Notes: generated from the letters alone by a model not told the origin. A stretch of DNA of 64,000 bases from Aquincola agrisoli (GCF_036621135.1 NZ_JAZIBG010000009.1:62001-126000); one strand, 5' to 3'; shown: positions 1-8,881, counted from the first letter of the stretch. Translations and numbers: made by a program.

Positions 1-18
1 TCTCCGCCGCGGGCTTGG

Positions 19-927
19 TCAGTGCGCCCGGCCGCCGCGCAGGCGCTGCACCGCGGTCACCACGAGCAGCACGGCCGCCCCGGCCAGCAGGCCCACGCCC
101 GCATTCGCCAGCGCCTCGGCCAGCCAGCCCACGATGCCGCCCAGCGGCGCGGTGAACGCCTCGATGGCATGGTGCACCGGCGCCAGGCCGTGCACGAGGA
201 TGCCGCCGCCCACCAGGAACATCGCGGCCGTGCCGGCCACCGACAGGCCCTTCATCAGCCAGGGCGCCGCCGCGAGGATGCCGCGGCCGAGCGCCCGGGT
301 GCCCGCGCTGGCGCCGCGGCTCAGCGCCAGGCCGGCGTCGTCGAGCTTCACGATGCCGGCCACCAGGCCGTACACGCCCACCGTCATCAACAACGCGATG
401 CCCACCAGCACCGCGACCTGCGTGGTGAACGGCGAGCCGGCCACCGTGCCCAGCGTGATGGCGATGATCTCCGCCGACAGGATGAAATCGGTGCGCACCG
501 CGCCCTTGATCTTCCCTTTCTCGAAGGCGACCAGGTCGACCGACGGGTCCGCCACCGCCTGCTTGTGCGCCTGCGCCGAGGCGTCGGCCGGATGCAGGAA
601 ACGGTGCGCCAGCTTTTCAGCTCCCTCGAAGCACAGGAAGGCGCCGCCCAGCATCAACAGCGGCGTGACGGCCCAGGGTGCGAAGGCGCTGATCGCCAGC
701 GCCGCCGGCACCAGGATCGCCTTGTTGAGCAGCGAGCCCTTGGCCACCGCCCAGACGACCGGCAGCTCGCGGTCGGCGTTGACCCCGGTGACCTGCTGCG
801 CGTTGAGCGCCAGGTCGTCGCCCAGCACGCCGGCGGTCTTCTTCGTCGCGAGCTTGGTCAGCACCGCGACGTCGTCGAGCACCGACGCGATGTCGTCGAT
901 CAATGCGAGCAGGCTGGAACCGGCCAT
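19..927 (-). CDS. DUF808 family integral membrane protein
   Basis: A 302-residue protein starting MAGSSLLALIDDIASVLDDV, the typical N-terminus of the DUF808 (YedI-like) family. Several long hydrophobic segments follow, for example around residues 70-95 and 150-200 and at the C-terminus, so it should sit in the inner membrane. The start is the ATG whose product matches the family N-terminus; the same frame stays open far upstream, but that stretch is only low-complexity arginine/alanine coding shadow of the next gene. No biochemical role is established for this family. It stands apart from its neighbours, with a 68-bp gap to the DUF1415 gene. Confidence 0.88.
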   Translation of the reverse strand: MAGSSLLALIDDIASVLDDVAVLTKLATKKTAGVLGDDLALNAQQVTGVNADRELPVVWAVAKGSLLNKAILVPAALAISAFAPWAVTPLLMLGGAFLCFEGAEKLAHRFLHPADASAQAHKQAVADPSVDLVAFEKGKIKGAVRTDFILSAEIIAITLGTVAGSPFTTQVAVLVGIALLMTVGVYGLVAGIVKLDDAGLALSRGASAGTRALGRGILAAAPWLMKGLSVAGTAAMFLVGGGILVHGLAPVHHAIEAFTAPLGGIVGWLAEALANAGVGLLAGAAVLLVVTAVQRLRGGRAH

Positions 928-995
928 AGGGCACCTGTGGGTTGTTGAGCGTGAACGGGCGCGCGATGGTAGCGGGCGGCGCTGCGCGCGCTGGC

Positions 996-1616
996 TCAAT
1001 CGCGTGGCGTGCCGCCCGGCGGCGGCTCCTGCGCGGCAGGCTCCCACTGCCTGCGCAGCGCTGCCCAGCCGTCCGGACCCATGGCCTGCAGCGTGCGCAT
1101 GTTCGATTCGTAGATCGCCTCGGGCTCGGGGAACGCCGCGACGGCGCGGTCGATGCTCGCTTCGCGCAGCAGGTGCAGCATCGGGTACGGCGACTGGTTG
1201 GTGGCGTTGGTGACGTCGTCGGCCTCGGTGCCGGCGAAGCGGTAGTGGGGGTGGAAGCTCGCGATCTGCAGCTCGCCGTCCAGCCCGAGCTGCGCCAGCA
1301 GCGCGTCGGCCGCGCCGAGGAATTGGTTGTAGTCGTCGAAGTCGTTCAGCACGCCGGGATGGACCAGCAGGCAGGTGTCGACCTGCGCCGGATCGGCGGC
1401 GGCCAGTGACAGCAGCTCGGCCCGCAGCGCCTCCAGCAGCGTGTGCGTGTCGGCCGCATCGCTCACCGCATAGCGGACCTGCCCGCGCACGTGCACCGCC
1501 TTGGCGAAAGGGCACAGGTTGAGGCCGATCACCGCGTGTTCCAGCCAGGCGCGGGTGGCGGCCACCACCGCATCGGCATCGGACCGGCGGGGGCCCATCG
1601 GCGGGGGGTGGCTCAT
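996..1616 (-). CDS. DUF1415 domain-containing protein
   Basis: A 206-residue soluble protein. The segment AVIGLNLCPFAKAVH followed by RYAVSD and later FHPHYRFAG and NRSPYP-like NQSPYPMLHLLRE are the conserved stretches of the DUF1415 family, whose function is unknown; the conserved Cys, His and Pro residues suggest a catalytic or metal site but that is inference. The chosen ATG overlaps the stop codon of the upstream coiled-coil gene by four bases (ATGA), so the two are probably co-translated. A further in-frame start exists 54 bases upstream but lies inside that neighbour. Confidence 0.85.
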   Translation of the reverse strand: MSHPPPMGPRRSDADAVVAATRAWLEHAVIGLNLCPFAKAVHVRGQVRYAVSDAADTHTLLEALRAELLSLAAADPAQVDTCLLVHPGVLNDFDDYNQFLGAADALLAQLGLDGELQIASFHPHYRFAGTEADDVTNATNQSPYPMLHLLREASIDRAVAAFPEPEAIYESNMRTLQAMGPDGWAALRRQWEPAAQEPPPGGTPRD

Positions 1617-2296
1617 CGGCCGGCCTTGATGGCCTTCTCGTCGTCCTCGCGGAAACGACGGTCGGCACACTCGCGCAGCCAGGCCTGGCGCGCTTCCTCC
1701 AGGCCGCGGCTGTCGGCCGCCAGGCGCGCCTGCAGGCCGTTCCAGGCGCCGGCACGCTCGTCGTGCACCTGGGCCTTGGCATTCAATGCCTCGACGGCCG
1801 CCTCGTAGGCCGCCTTCAGCGCAGGCCCGTCGGCTTCCAGCGCCTGCGATTCGGTCTTCAGCGCGGCCTGCTCGGCCAGCAGCGCCTCGCGCGCGGCGGC
1901 ATCGGCGGGCGGCCTGCCGGCACGCTCGTTGAACGACTCGATGCGGCCCGCCAGCGCCCGCATGCGCTCGTTGCGCCGGGCCACGGCCGCCTGCTGCGCG
2001 TCAGCCTCCGCCTTCAACCCGCGCAGTTCGTCCGCGAGTTCCACGATGCCGGCCCGCTGTGCGTCGAGCGCGGCCTTGCGCTGCGCGAGGTCGGCGCGGC
2101 CGCCCTCCACCCGCGATTCGCGGTCCATGCAGGCACGCAGTTGATCGCGGGTCAGCAGGGGGGCCTGCGCGTTCGGGCCCGGGGCAGGCTGGGCGGCGGG
2201 CACCAAGGGCAGGAACAGCAGGCTGGCGAACAGCAGGGAGGACAAGCGCTTCACGGGATCGGGCGGCAGAAGGCGTCGGGCCCGGGATGATGCCAT
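1613..2296 (-). CDS. Exported coiled-coil protein of unknown function
   Basis: A 227-residue protein with an N-terminal hydrophobic segment (LLFASLLFLPLVPAAQ, about residues 20-35) that looks like a cleavable signal, followed by a long Ala/Glu/Arg-rich coiled coil from about residue 55 to 215 and two Cys (in RACMD and RECADR). It is likely periplasmic. The ATG gives a long n-region; a GTG at 2254 would place the signal peptide at the very N-terminus and is an equally reasonable start. It is co-transcribed with the DUF1415 gene through an ATGA overlap. I do not recognise a named family. Confidence 0.7.
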   Translation of the reverse strand: MASSRARRLLPPDPVKRLSSLLFASLLFLPLVPAAQPAPGPNAQAPLLTRDQLRACMDRESRVEGGRADLAQRKAALDAQRAGIVELADELRGLKAEADAQQAAVARRNERMRALAGRIESFNERAGRPPADAAAREALLAEQAALKTESQALEADGPALKAAYEAAVEALNAKAQVHDERAGAWNGLQARLAADSRGLEEARQAWLRECADRRFREDDEKAIKAGR

Positions 2297-2333
2297 CCGC
2301 CGCGGTGCGGGTGCCTGCCGTCTGCGGCGGCCC

Positions 2334-3401
2334 TCAGGCGCTGGCGCGCTCGACGATGGAGAAGCCGGTGTCCACCACCGGGGCGCCGTCGGCGGGCGCC
2401 GTCCGCCCTTCCGCCCGGTCGACGAGGCAGCGCGCGGCCTCCTCTCCGATGCGGGTGCCGTCGATGCGCACGGTGGTCAGCGCCGGATGCAGGTCGCGCG
2501 CAAACGCGAGGTCGCCGAAGCCCACGACGGCCAGTTGCTCCGGAATGCGCACGCCCTGCACCATCGCCTCGGTCAGCACGCCGAGCGCCAGCAGGTCGGA
2601 GCTGCAGAAGATGCCGTCGACCGCTGCGTCGGCGCGGCGCAGCGCGAGCAGCGCCGCCCGGCCGCTGCCCAGCGTGGTCGGCGCCGGCACCTCCTGAACC
2701 ACGGGCGGTGCCAGCCCCAGCGCCCGCGCGGTGGCGCAGAACGCATCGCTGCGGCGGCGCGAACGCTCGTCGTTGCCGCCGATCACCGCCAGCCGGCGGC
2801 GGCCGCGGCCGTGCAGGTAGCGGCACACCGCCTCGCCCACCGCGGGGTGGGAGAAGCCCACCAGCATGTCGATCGGCTGGTCGGTCAGGTCCCAGGTCTC
2901 GACCACCGGGATGCCGGCCGCCGCCAGGCGTTGGCGGGCCTGCGGCGAATGCCGCACGCCGGTGAGCAGGATGCCGTCGGGACGGCGGCCGATCACCGCG
3001 CGCAGCAACTCGTCCTCGTGCGATTCGGTGTAGCCCGTCTGGCCCAGCATCAGCTGGTAGCCGCGGGCATGCAGGGCGGCCGTCAGCCCCTGCACGAGCT
3101 CGGCGAAGACCGGGCTGTCCAGCGTGGGGACCAGCGCGGCGACGAGCCGGCTCCTGTTGGAGCGCAGCCCGCCGGCCAGCAGGTTGGGCACGTAGCCGGT
3201 CTGCGCGATGGCGGCCTGCACCCGCGCCAGCGTCGCCGGCGGCAGGCGCTCGGGCACGTTGACGGCGCGGGACACGGTCATCGCCGACACGCCGGCCACG
3301 CGCGCCACGTCGTTGACCGTCACGCTGTTCGAGCGGCGGCGCGGCGCGGGCGCCGGGGCAGCGGGTGGCGGAGCTTCTTCAGGCTTTCGGCGCGATGTCA
3401 T
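2334..3401 (-). CDS. LacI-family transcriptional regulator
   Basis: A 355-residue repressor. Residues 27-48 form the LacI helix-turn-helix (VTVNDVARVAGVSAMTVSRA), preceded by a proline-rich N-terminal tail. The hinge and periplasmic-binding-protein-like effector domain follow (LVAALVPTLDSPVFAELVQG onward, ending in the C-terminal core with VVGFGDLAFARDLHPALTTV). The effector-domain style resembles the gluconate-repressor branch of the LacI family, so a sugar acid ligand is possible, but this is inference. Its start overlaps the 3' end of the helicase gene by 23 bases on the same strand. No sugar genes lie beside it, so its target is probably elsewhere. Confidence 0.88.
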   Translation of the reverse strand: MTSRRKPEEAPPPAAPAPAPRRRSNSVTVNDVARVAGVSAMTVSRAVNVPERLPPATLARVQAAIAQTGYVPNLLAGGLRSNRSRLVAALVPTLDSPVFAELVQGLTAALHARGYQLMLGQTGYTESHEDELLRAVIGRRPDGILLTGVRHSPQARQRLAAAGIPVVETWDLTDQPIDMLVGFSHPAVGEAVCRYLHGRGRRRLAVIGGNDERSRRRSDAFCATARALGLAPPVVQEVPAPTTLGSGRAALLALRRADAAVDGIFCSSDLLALGVLTEAMVQGVRIPEQLAVVGFGDLAFARDLHPALTTVRIDGTRIGEEAARCLVDRAEGRTAPADGAPVVDTGFSIVERASA

Positions 3402-5838
3402 GGCGCGCGATGGTACGGGCGGGCGGCGCGTCGAGTGCCGCCTCGGCCGCCGCCAGCACCCGGGCCAGCCGGTCGGCGAGCTTCTCGGTGCTGAGCTGCT
3501 CGCGGAAGCGCTCCACCATCAGCGGCAGGCTGAAGGGGCTGGGCGCCGGCAGTTCGACCAGGTCGATGCGCTGCGTGCGCATGCGCGCCAGCGTGTCGCC
3601 CAGGCGGCCGAGTTCCAGCTCCTGCGCGAGCACCTCCTCCTCGGCCTGCGACAGCAGCCGGTTGCCGGCGTCGTACTTGCGGAAGACCTCGTAGAAGAGC
3701 GTCGACGAGGCCTGCAGCTGGCGCGTGCTCTTGGGCGCACCGGGATAGCCGCTGAACACCAGCCCGGCCACACGCGCGATCTCGCGGAACCGCTTGCGCG
3801 CCAGCGCGCTGGAATTGAGGCTGGCCAGCACGTCGTGCATCAGCGCCTCGGCGGCCAGCACGCTGCCGTCGAGCAGCGGCGCCAGGTCCAGCGGCAGCGC
3901 GCTCAGCAGTTCGAAGCCGTAGTCGTTGATCGAGATCGAGAAGGTGTTGGGCTGGCCGCGCGCGAAGCGCCAGGCCAGCAGCTGCGCGAGCCCGAGGTGC
4001 ACGTTGCGGCCGCCGAACGGGTAGAGGTAGAGGTGATGCCCCTCGCGCGAGCGGTAGCGCTCTGCCAGCAGCCGCCCCGGCCGCGGCAGGTGCGACAGGC
4101 GCAGCTGGGCCTGCAGCATCGGCCAGGCGGCCCGCATCTCGGGCTCCGCGAAGGCGCCGCGGCGCGGCGGTGGCCGGCCCGCGGCGGCGCCGCCCGCGTC
4201 GGCGGCAGCCTGCGCGGCGTCGTGCAGTAGGGCCAGCACGGCATCGGCCAGCTCGCTCGACAAGGGCATCTTGCTGCCGCTCCACGAGGCCATCACGCCG
4301 CGCCGGCTGCTCGCCTTGCGCACGTAGGCGGTCATGTCGCGCGTGCGCACGTACTCGAGCGCACGCCCGGCGAAGACGAAGCAGTCGCCCGGCTTCAGCC
4401 GCGCGACGAAGCTCTCTTCCATGTGCCCGAGCCGGCCGCCCGACACCCATTCGATGGGCATCGTCGAATCGCTGACGATGGTGCCGACGCCCATGCGGTG
4501 GCGGCGCGCGATGCCCGCGTCGGGCACGCGGTACACCCCGTGCTCGTCGCGCTGCACACGGTGGTAGTCGGGGTAGGCGCCGAGGCTGTCGCCGCCGCGC
4601 TCGACGAAGGCGACGGCCCAGTCGAACTCCTCGCGCGTCAGCGCGGCATAGGCCGGCGCGCTGCGCACCTCGTCGAACAGCGCGTCGGCCTCGAAGCCCC
4701 CGCCCAGCGCCACGCTGACGAGGTGCTGCACCAGCACGTCGAGCGGCTTGGCCGGTGAGTGCCGGCCCTCGACCTGGCCGGCCCGCGCGGCCCGGCGGGC
4801 CGCGGCGCCTTCCACCAGCTCCAGCGCCTGCGTGGGCACCAGCGTCACGCGGCTGGGCCGCCCCGGCGCATGGCCGCTGCGGCCCGCACGCTGCAGCAGG
4901 CGGGCGACGCCCTTGGCGCTGCCGATCTGCAGCACCCGCTCCACCGGCAGGAAATCGACGCCCAGGTCGAGGCTGGAGGTGGCGACGACGGCCTTGAGCC
5001 GCCCCTCCTTCAGGCCGAGCTCCACCCACTCGCGCACGCTCTTGTCGAGCGAGCCGTGGTGCAGGGCCACGACGCCCGCCCAGTCGGGCCGCGCCGACAG
5101 CAGCAGCTGGTACCAGGCCTCGGCCTGGGAGCGCACGTTGGTGAAGACCAGCGTGGTGCCCGAGCGGTCGATCTCCTCCACCACCGGCTGCTGCATCTGC
5201 GCGCCCAGGTGGCCGCCCCAGGAGAAGCGGCCGGGATCGGCCGGCAGCAGCGTGTCGATCGCCAGCACCTTGGGCACGCGGCCGCGCACCAGCCGCCCGC
5301 CGGGCCCGCCGACGAGCACGGCCATCGCCTCCTGCGAATTGCCCAGCGTCGCCGAGAGGCCCCACACCACCAGGCCGGGGTTCCAGCGCCGCAGCCGGGC
5401 CAGCGCGAGCTGCACCTGCACGCCGCGCTTGTTGCCGATCAGCTCGTGCCATTCGTCGACGATGACGGTGTGCACCTGGCCGAGATCGTCCCGCGCGGCG
5501 GCCCGCGTGAGCATCAGCGTGAGCGATTCGGGCGTGGTGACGAGCGCCGTCGGCATGCGGCGGTCCTGGCGGGAACGCTCCGCCGCCGCGGTGTCGCCGG
5601 TGCGCCGGCCGACCGTCCAGGCGGGCGCCACCTCGGCCAGCGGCGCCTCCAGGGCCCGCGTGGTGTCTGCGGCCAGCGCGCGCATGGGCGTGAGCCACAG
5701 CACGCCCAGCGGCGGCGGGGCGCGGCCGGCCATCGGCACGCCCATCGCCTGCGCGCGCGCCAGCGCGCCGAACCACACCGCGTAGGTCTTGCCTGCGCCG
5801 GTGGTGGCGTGCAGCAGGCCGCTGTCGCCAGCGGCCAT
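3379..5838 (-). CDS. Lhr-like ligase-associated DEXH-box helicase
   Basis: An ATP-dependent superfamily 2 helicase, predicted to unwind nucleic acid during DNA repair. Visible motifs: Walker A TGAGKT (residues 13-18), DEWH box (118-121), GLSATLG motif III, and QRAGRSGH motif VI; the C-terminal half is the Lhr/DEAD-H associated region. It matches the ligase-associated DEXH helicase family, usually encoded with an ATP-dependent ligase, an exonuclease and a phosphoesterase, none of which are here. The ATG at 5838 is the first standard start in frame, yet 33 sense codons upstream (to a TAG) encode WFTRQHWKPFAFQREVW, a conserved-looking N-terminus. The true start may be a rare codon such as CTG at 5928. 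Confidence 0.88.
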   Translation of the reverse strand: MAAGDSGLLHATTGAGKTYAVWFGALARAQAMGVPMAGRAPPPLGVLWLTPMRALAADTTRALEAPLAEVAPAWTVGRRTGDTAAAERSRQDRRMPTALVTTPESLTLMLTRAAARDDLGQVHTVIVDEWHELIGNKRGVQVQLALARLRRWNPGLVVWGLSATLGNSQEAMAVLVGGPGGRLVRGRVPKVLAIDTLLPADPGRFSWGGHLGAQMQQPVVEEIDRSGTTLVFTNVRSQAEAWYQLLLSARPDWAGVVALHHGSLDKSVREWVELGLKEGRLKAVVATSSLDLGVDFLPVERVLQIGSAKGVARLLQRAGRSGHAPGRPSRVTLVPTQALELVEGAAARRAARAGQVEGRHSPAKPLDVLVQHLVSVALGGGFEADALFDEVRSAPAYAALTREEFDWAVAFVERGGDSLGAYPDYHRVQRDEHGVYRVPDAGIARRHRMGVGTIVSDSTMPIEWVSGGRLGHMEESFVARLKPGDCFVFAGRALEYVRTRDMTAYVRKASSRRGVMASWSGSKMPLSSELADAVLALLHDAAQAAADAGGAAAGRPPPRRGAFAEPEMRAAWPMLQAQLRLSHLPRPGRLLAERYRSREGHHLYLYPFGGRNVHLGLAQLLAWRFARGQPNTFSISINDYGFELLSALPLDLAPLLDGSVLAAEALMHDVLASLNSSALARKRFREIARVAGLVFSGYPGAPKSTRQLQASSTLFYEVFRKYDAGNRLLSQAEEEVLAQELELGRLGDTLARMRTQRIDLVELPAPSPFSLPLMVERFREQLSTEKLADRLARVLAAAEAALDAPPARTIARHDIAPKA

Positions 5839-5977
5839 GGCGGCCCATACCTCGCGCTGGAAGGCGAAGGGCTTCCAGTGCTGGCGGGTGAACCAGGCGG
5901 CGGGTCGGAAAGGTGGCGTCTTGATCAGGCCATCCTACCGAAGCCGCCGCCGTCCGCCCGCCCGGGCGAACGCGCCC

Positions 5978-6508
5978 TCAGCGCCGGCGGCGCAGCAGCC
6001 CGACCAGCGCCAGCCCCATCGCCATCATGGCCAGCGTGCCCGCCTCCGGCACCGCCGCGATGCTGCCCGGCCCCGCGATGCTGTTGTTGAAGGCGCCGAA
6101 GTCCACCGCCCCGTCGAAGCCCGTCGTCACGAAGGTGTACGCGACGCCGGCCGTCAGGCCGAACGAGAAGCCCGACTGGCCCGGGGCGCCAAAATCGTCG
6201 TTGGCCGCCAGCGCGTTGGTCAGCGGCGACGCGGCGTTGAAGCCGGGGCCGTAGAGCAGCGTGAAGTTGTCCCAGCCGGTGACGGTACTGAGGAAGTTGT
6301 AGAAGCCGCTGGTGTCGACGGTGAACTGGAACGCGTTGTAGCGCGCGTCCTCGCCGATCAAGGGCAGGAAGTCCAGTGTCTCGAGGGGCCGGTCGAAGGT
6401 CGGCCCGCCAGCGGTGGTGCCGCTGAAGTCGAGCATGGCCGCCTGCGCGCCCGTGGTGAGGAAGGCGGCACCGATCGCCAGCGCCATCATGGTGTGCTTG
6501 GTGTTCAT
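5978..6508 (-). CDS. PEP-CTERM sorting domain protein
   Basis: A 176-residue exported protein: signal peptide MNTKHTMMALAIGAAFLTTGAQA, a beta-rich middle that resembles FxDxF-type PEP-CTERM proteins (DNFTLLYGPGFN, FSFGLTAGVAYTFVTTGFDG), and a C-terminal VPEAGT, hydrophobic helix and RRRR tail. Proteins of this type are cleaved by an exosortase/archaeosortase-like enzyme and sent to the outer surface or extracellular matrix. The PEP motif here is the variant PEAG. It lies 29 bases behind the Tat-exported PLP enzyme, so the two are probably in one operon; an SD-like GGAGAGA precedes its ATG. Confidence 0.87.
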   Translation of the reverse strand: MNTKHTMMALAIGAAFLTTGAQAAMLDFSGTTAGGPTFDRPLETLDFLPLIGEDARYNAFQFTVDTSGFYNFLSTVTGWDNFTLLYGPGFNAASPLTNALAANDDFGAPGQSGFSFGLTAGVAYTFVTTGFDGAVDFGAFNNSIAGPGSIAAVPEAGTLAMMAMGLALVGLLRRRR

Positions 6509-6537
6509 GGGTTTCTCTCCTGCAGGAATGGTCTTGT

Positions 6538-7950
6538 TCAGCGGCCCGAAAGCATCAGCTTGGTCAGCTCGCGCATCGAGGCGACGAGGCGGTCGACGTC
6601 CTGCGCCGAATGGAACAGATGGGTCGAGATGCGCAGCGGGTGGTGCGGTGCCGGCGAGCCGATCACCGGCACGGCCGTGTTGCGCACCACGATGCCGTAC
6701 TGCGTGCGCAGCCGCTCCACGAACTGGTTGGACTGCGTGGTCTCCGCCGTCGCCGCCGAGCCGGTGGCCAGCACCAGGTTGGAGGCGTGGAAGGGGCTGA
6801 ACGAGGTCAGCGCCGAGACCAGTTCCGGATCGCCCATCGGCGAATACAGCCGCGAGACGCCCCAGTACTGCGCGATCTTCTGCTTCAGGTAGGCCGAGAG
6901 CGCCAGGTCGTGCGCCTCGATCGCCGCGCGGCCGATCTCGTCCCAGTAGGTGCAGCACTCGGAGAAGACCTTCAGCATCGGGTAGTTGGGGTTGCCGATG
7001 CTCTGCACGCGCGTGCCGATGGTGTAGGTGGCCGCGTTGGCGTTGGTGCGCGGGCCGGTGAGCGCGGTGTTGTTGGTGTTGCTCGGCCAGAAGTTGAACA
7101 GCGGCAGCGGGTTGTACTGGCTCACGCGGTTGCGGATGTAGAGGATGCCGGTGCCGCCGGGCCCGCACTGCCACTTGTGGCCCGAGCAGCCCCAGAAGTC
7201 GATCCCGGTCTCGTGGAACTTGATGTTCATCATCCCGGTGATGTGGGCACCGTCGACGATGGTCATGATGTTGTGCTGCTGCGCCAGCGCGGCCAGGCGC
7301 TTGTACGGCAGCATCGTGCCGGTGAGGTACGTGGGCGCCGAGAACACGAAGGCCTTGGTGGCCGGCGTGATCGCCGCGGCGAACAGGTTCACGTAGTCCT
7401 GCGCGGTCTGGTTGTTGCCCACCGGCAGGTTCACCCGCTTGATCACCACGCCCTTGCGCCAGGCCAGCAGGTTCATCGGGCCGTTGCCACCCGGGTGCTC
7501 GTGGTTGGTGGTGATGATCTCGTCGCCGGCGTTGAGCTCCACGCCGGCCAGGATCTTGTTCATCCCGTCCGTCGTGTTGTAGCTCATCACGATTTCTTCG
7601 GTCTCGCAGCCGAAGCCGGGGGCGATGGCCGCGCGCATCGGCGTCGTGCCGCCCAGGCTCTCGCGCGGATCGCGCGCCACCAGGCGGTTGTAGTCGTCGA
7701 AGGCCTTCAGCAGGTGCGCCGGCGTGGAGCCGGTCGTGCCGATGTTCATGTAGAGAATGGACGGGTCCAGCGTGAAGGCGGGCAAGGGTTCGCCCATCAC
7801 GTGGTTGGTGGCCGCGAAGGCCTCCTTGCTGACCAGCGGCAGCGCGCCCAGCGTCATCGCGCCGGCGCCGGCGCCCACCAGCTTGAAGAAGCTGCGCCGC
7901 TGCGGCGTCGCTTCAGGTTCGAACGACAGGGATGTTTCGTGCTCGGACAT
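6538..7950 (-). CDS. Tat-exported class V aminotransferase-like PLP enzyme
   Basis: A 470-residue fold-type I PLP protein of the aminotransferase class V family (isopenicillin N epimerase, cysteine desulfurase and kynureninase-like). PLP-binding features: VDGAH (232-236, cofactor-contacting Asp233) and SGHKW with Lys259 as the Schiff-base lysine. The N-terminus carries a twin-arginine signal, RRSFFK at 18-23 followed by a hydrophobic stretch ending near AFA, so the folded holoenzyme should be moved to the periplasm. The exact substrate cannot be told from sequence. It lies 146 bases behind a lipoprotein RidA and 29 bases ahead of a PEP-CTERM gene, which suggests an extracytoplasmic amine or amino acid reaction. 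Confidence 0.88.
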   Translation of the reverse strand: MSEHETSLSFEPEATPQRRSFFKLVGAGAGAMTLGALPLVSKEAFAATNHVMGEPLPAFTLDPSILYMNIGTTGSTPAHLLKAFDDYNRLVARDPRESLGGTTPMRAAIAPGFGCETEEIVMSYNTTDGMNKILAGVELNAGDEIITTNHEHPGGNGPMNLLAWRKGVVIKRVNLPVGNNQTAQDYVNLFAAAITPATKAFVFSAPTYLTGTMLPYKRLAALAQQHNIMTIVDGAHITGMMNIKFHETGIDFWGCSGHKWQCGPGGTGILYIRNRVSQYNPLPLFNFWPSNTNNTALTGPRTNANAATYTIGTRVQSIGNPNYPMLKVFSECCTYWDEIGRAAIEAHDLALSAYLKQKIAQYWGVSRLYSPMGDPELVSALTSFSPFHASNLVLATGSAATAETTQSNQFVERLRTQYGIVVRNTAVPVIGSPAPHHPLRISTHLFHSAQDVDRLVASMRELTKLMLSGR

Positions 7951-8096
7951 GGGATCTTCCTTCCTAACGTCGGGGTGGAATGAACACACGGGGGTCCAGA
8001 TGGGCGCAACGCGGCGCCCGGCGCGTCGAAAACGGTCGGAACGAACAGGTCGGGAAAGCCGGCGCGCCGCCGCAGCGGCGCAGCCGGCGCGCTCGG

Positions 8097-8585
8097 CTAG
8101 CGCACCGCGACGGCGGAGATCTCGACGGCCACGTCGCGCGGCAGCCGAGCCACCTGCACCGTGGCACGGGCCGGCGGCTTGTCGGTGAAGTAGGTCGCGT
8201 AGACCGCGTTCATCTTCGCGAAGTCGTTCAGGTCCTTCATGAAGACGTGGGTCAGCACGACGTTGTCCATCGTCATCCCGCTGGCCGCCAGCACGGCCTT
8301 CAGGTTGTCGAGTACGAGGCGCGTCTGCTCCTCGATCGTGCCGGTGTTGAGCTGGTTGGTCTTCGGGTCGATCGGGATCTGCCCCGCCAGGTACAGCGTG
8401 TTGCCATGCCGTATGGCCTGGGAGTAGGGGCCGATGGCAGCCGGGGCGTCGCTGGTGGCGACGACGGCCTTGCCCCCGCCGGGATGGGCACCCCCTCCGT
8501 GGTGGTGCATGCCCGCACAGGCACTGAGGAGCAGGGGCATCGCGCACGCCAGCCCCAGCCGACGCAACGAGGATCGGTTAGCCAT
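8097..8585 (-). CDS. RidA-family deaminase with lipoprotein signal
   Basis: A 162-residue protein. Residues 1-23 form a lipoprotein signal with lipobox LSAC (Cys23), then a His/Gly-rich linker, then a complete RidA (YjgF/UK114) domain. The family's catalytic Arg and Glu are present as Arg140 in PPARATVQ and Glu155 in VAVEIS, so it should hydrolyse reactive enamines or imines to ketones. Cytosolic RidA normally detoxifies 2-aminoacrylate released by PLP enzymes; here the protein is predicted to be membrane-anchored outside the cytoplasm, next to a Tat-exported PLP enzyme. A good SD (AGGAGAC) precedes the ATG. It leads the cluster behind a palindrome-rich region. Confidence 0.9.
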   Translation of the reverse strand: MANRSSLRRLGLACAMPLLLSACAGMHHHGGGAHPGGGKAVVATSDAPAAIGPYSQAIRHGNTLYLAGQIPIDPKTNQLNTGTIEEQTRLVLDNLKAVLAASGMTMDNVVLTHVFMKDLNDFAKMNAVYATYFTDKPPARATVQVARLPRDVAVEISAVAVR

Positions 8586-8881
8586 TCGAGTTGTCTCCTG
8601 TATGCCGCCGAGAACGCACCTGGATGGTGCGCTGCATGGGCGGCTGTTGTAATTTCGCACCAGCGCTGTGCGAAGTTGACTGTATGGACTTTGGTCAAAA
8701 TGCAAGCGAGGTGTTAACCCGGATGGAAAAGTGCGGTGTACCGCATAACCGCCACCCAAAAAAACACATTTGCTTTCATTGGCAATGAAGCGGCAACACA
8801 GGAACGGCCAACCATCGACTAACGGCGCAGCCGCCGCGATGCGGCGCCGAAGCGCCTGCGCCTGCCGGCCCAGCGACCAGC
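8586..8881. promoter_or_regulatory. AT-richer leader with three inverted repeats
   Basis: This 296-bp gap has a visibly lower GC content than its surroundings and contains no convincing gene. It lies upstream of the RidA-led cluster and downstream of the DUF429 gene on the same strand. It holds three dyads: CGCACC/GGTGCG at 8615-8631, TTCGCAC/GTGCGAA at 8654-8674 (7-bp perfect arms, 7-nt loop) and TGCGGT/ACCGCA at 8733-8745. The first two share the half-site CGCAC/GTGCG. They could be operators or a structured leader. I could not fix a convincing -35/-10 pair. Confidence 0.5.

Noticed and set aside
19..1782. A 587-codon version of the DUF808 gene
   Set aside because: Only the last 302 residues look like protein; the rest overlaps the DUF1415 gene in another frame.
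8592..8788. Short + strand frames in the AT-rich gap at 8.6-8.9 kb
   Set aside because: No ribosome binding site, no recognisable domain and the dyads cross them; regulatory DNA is the better reading.
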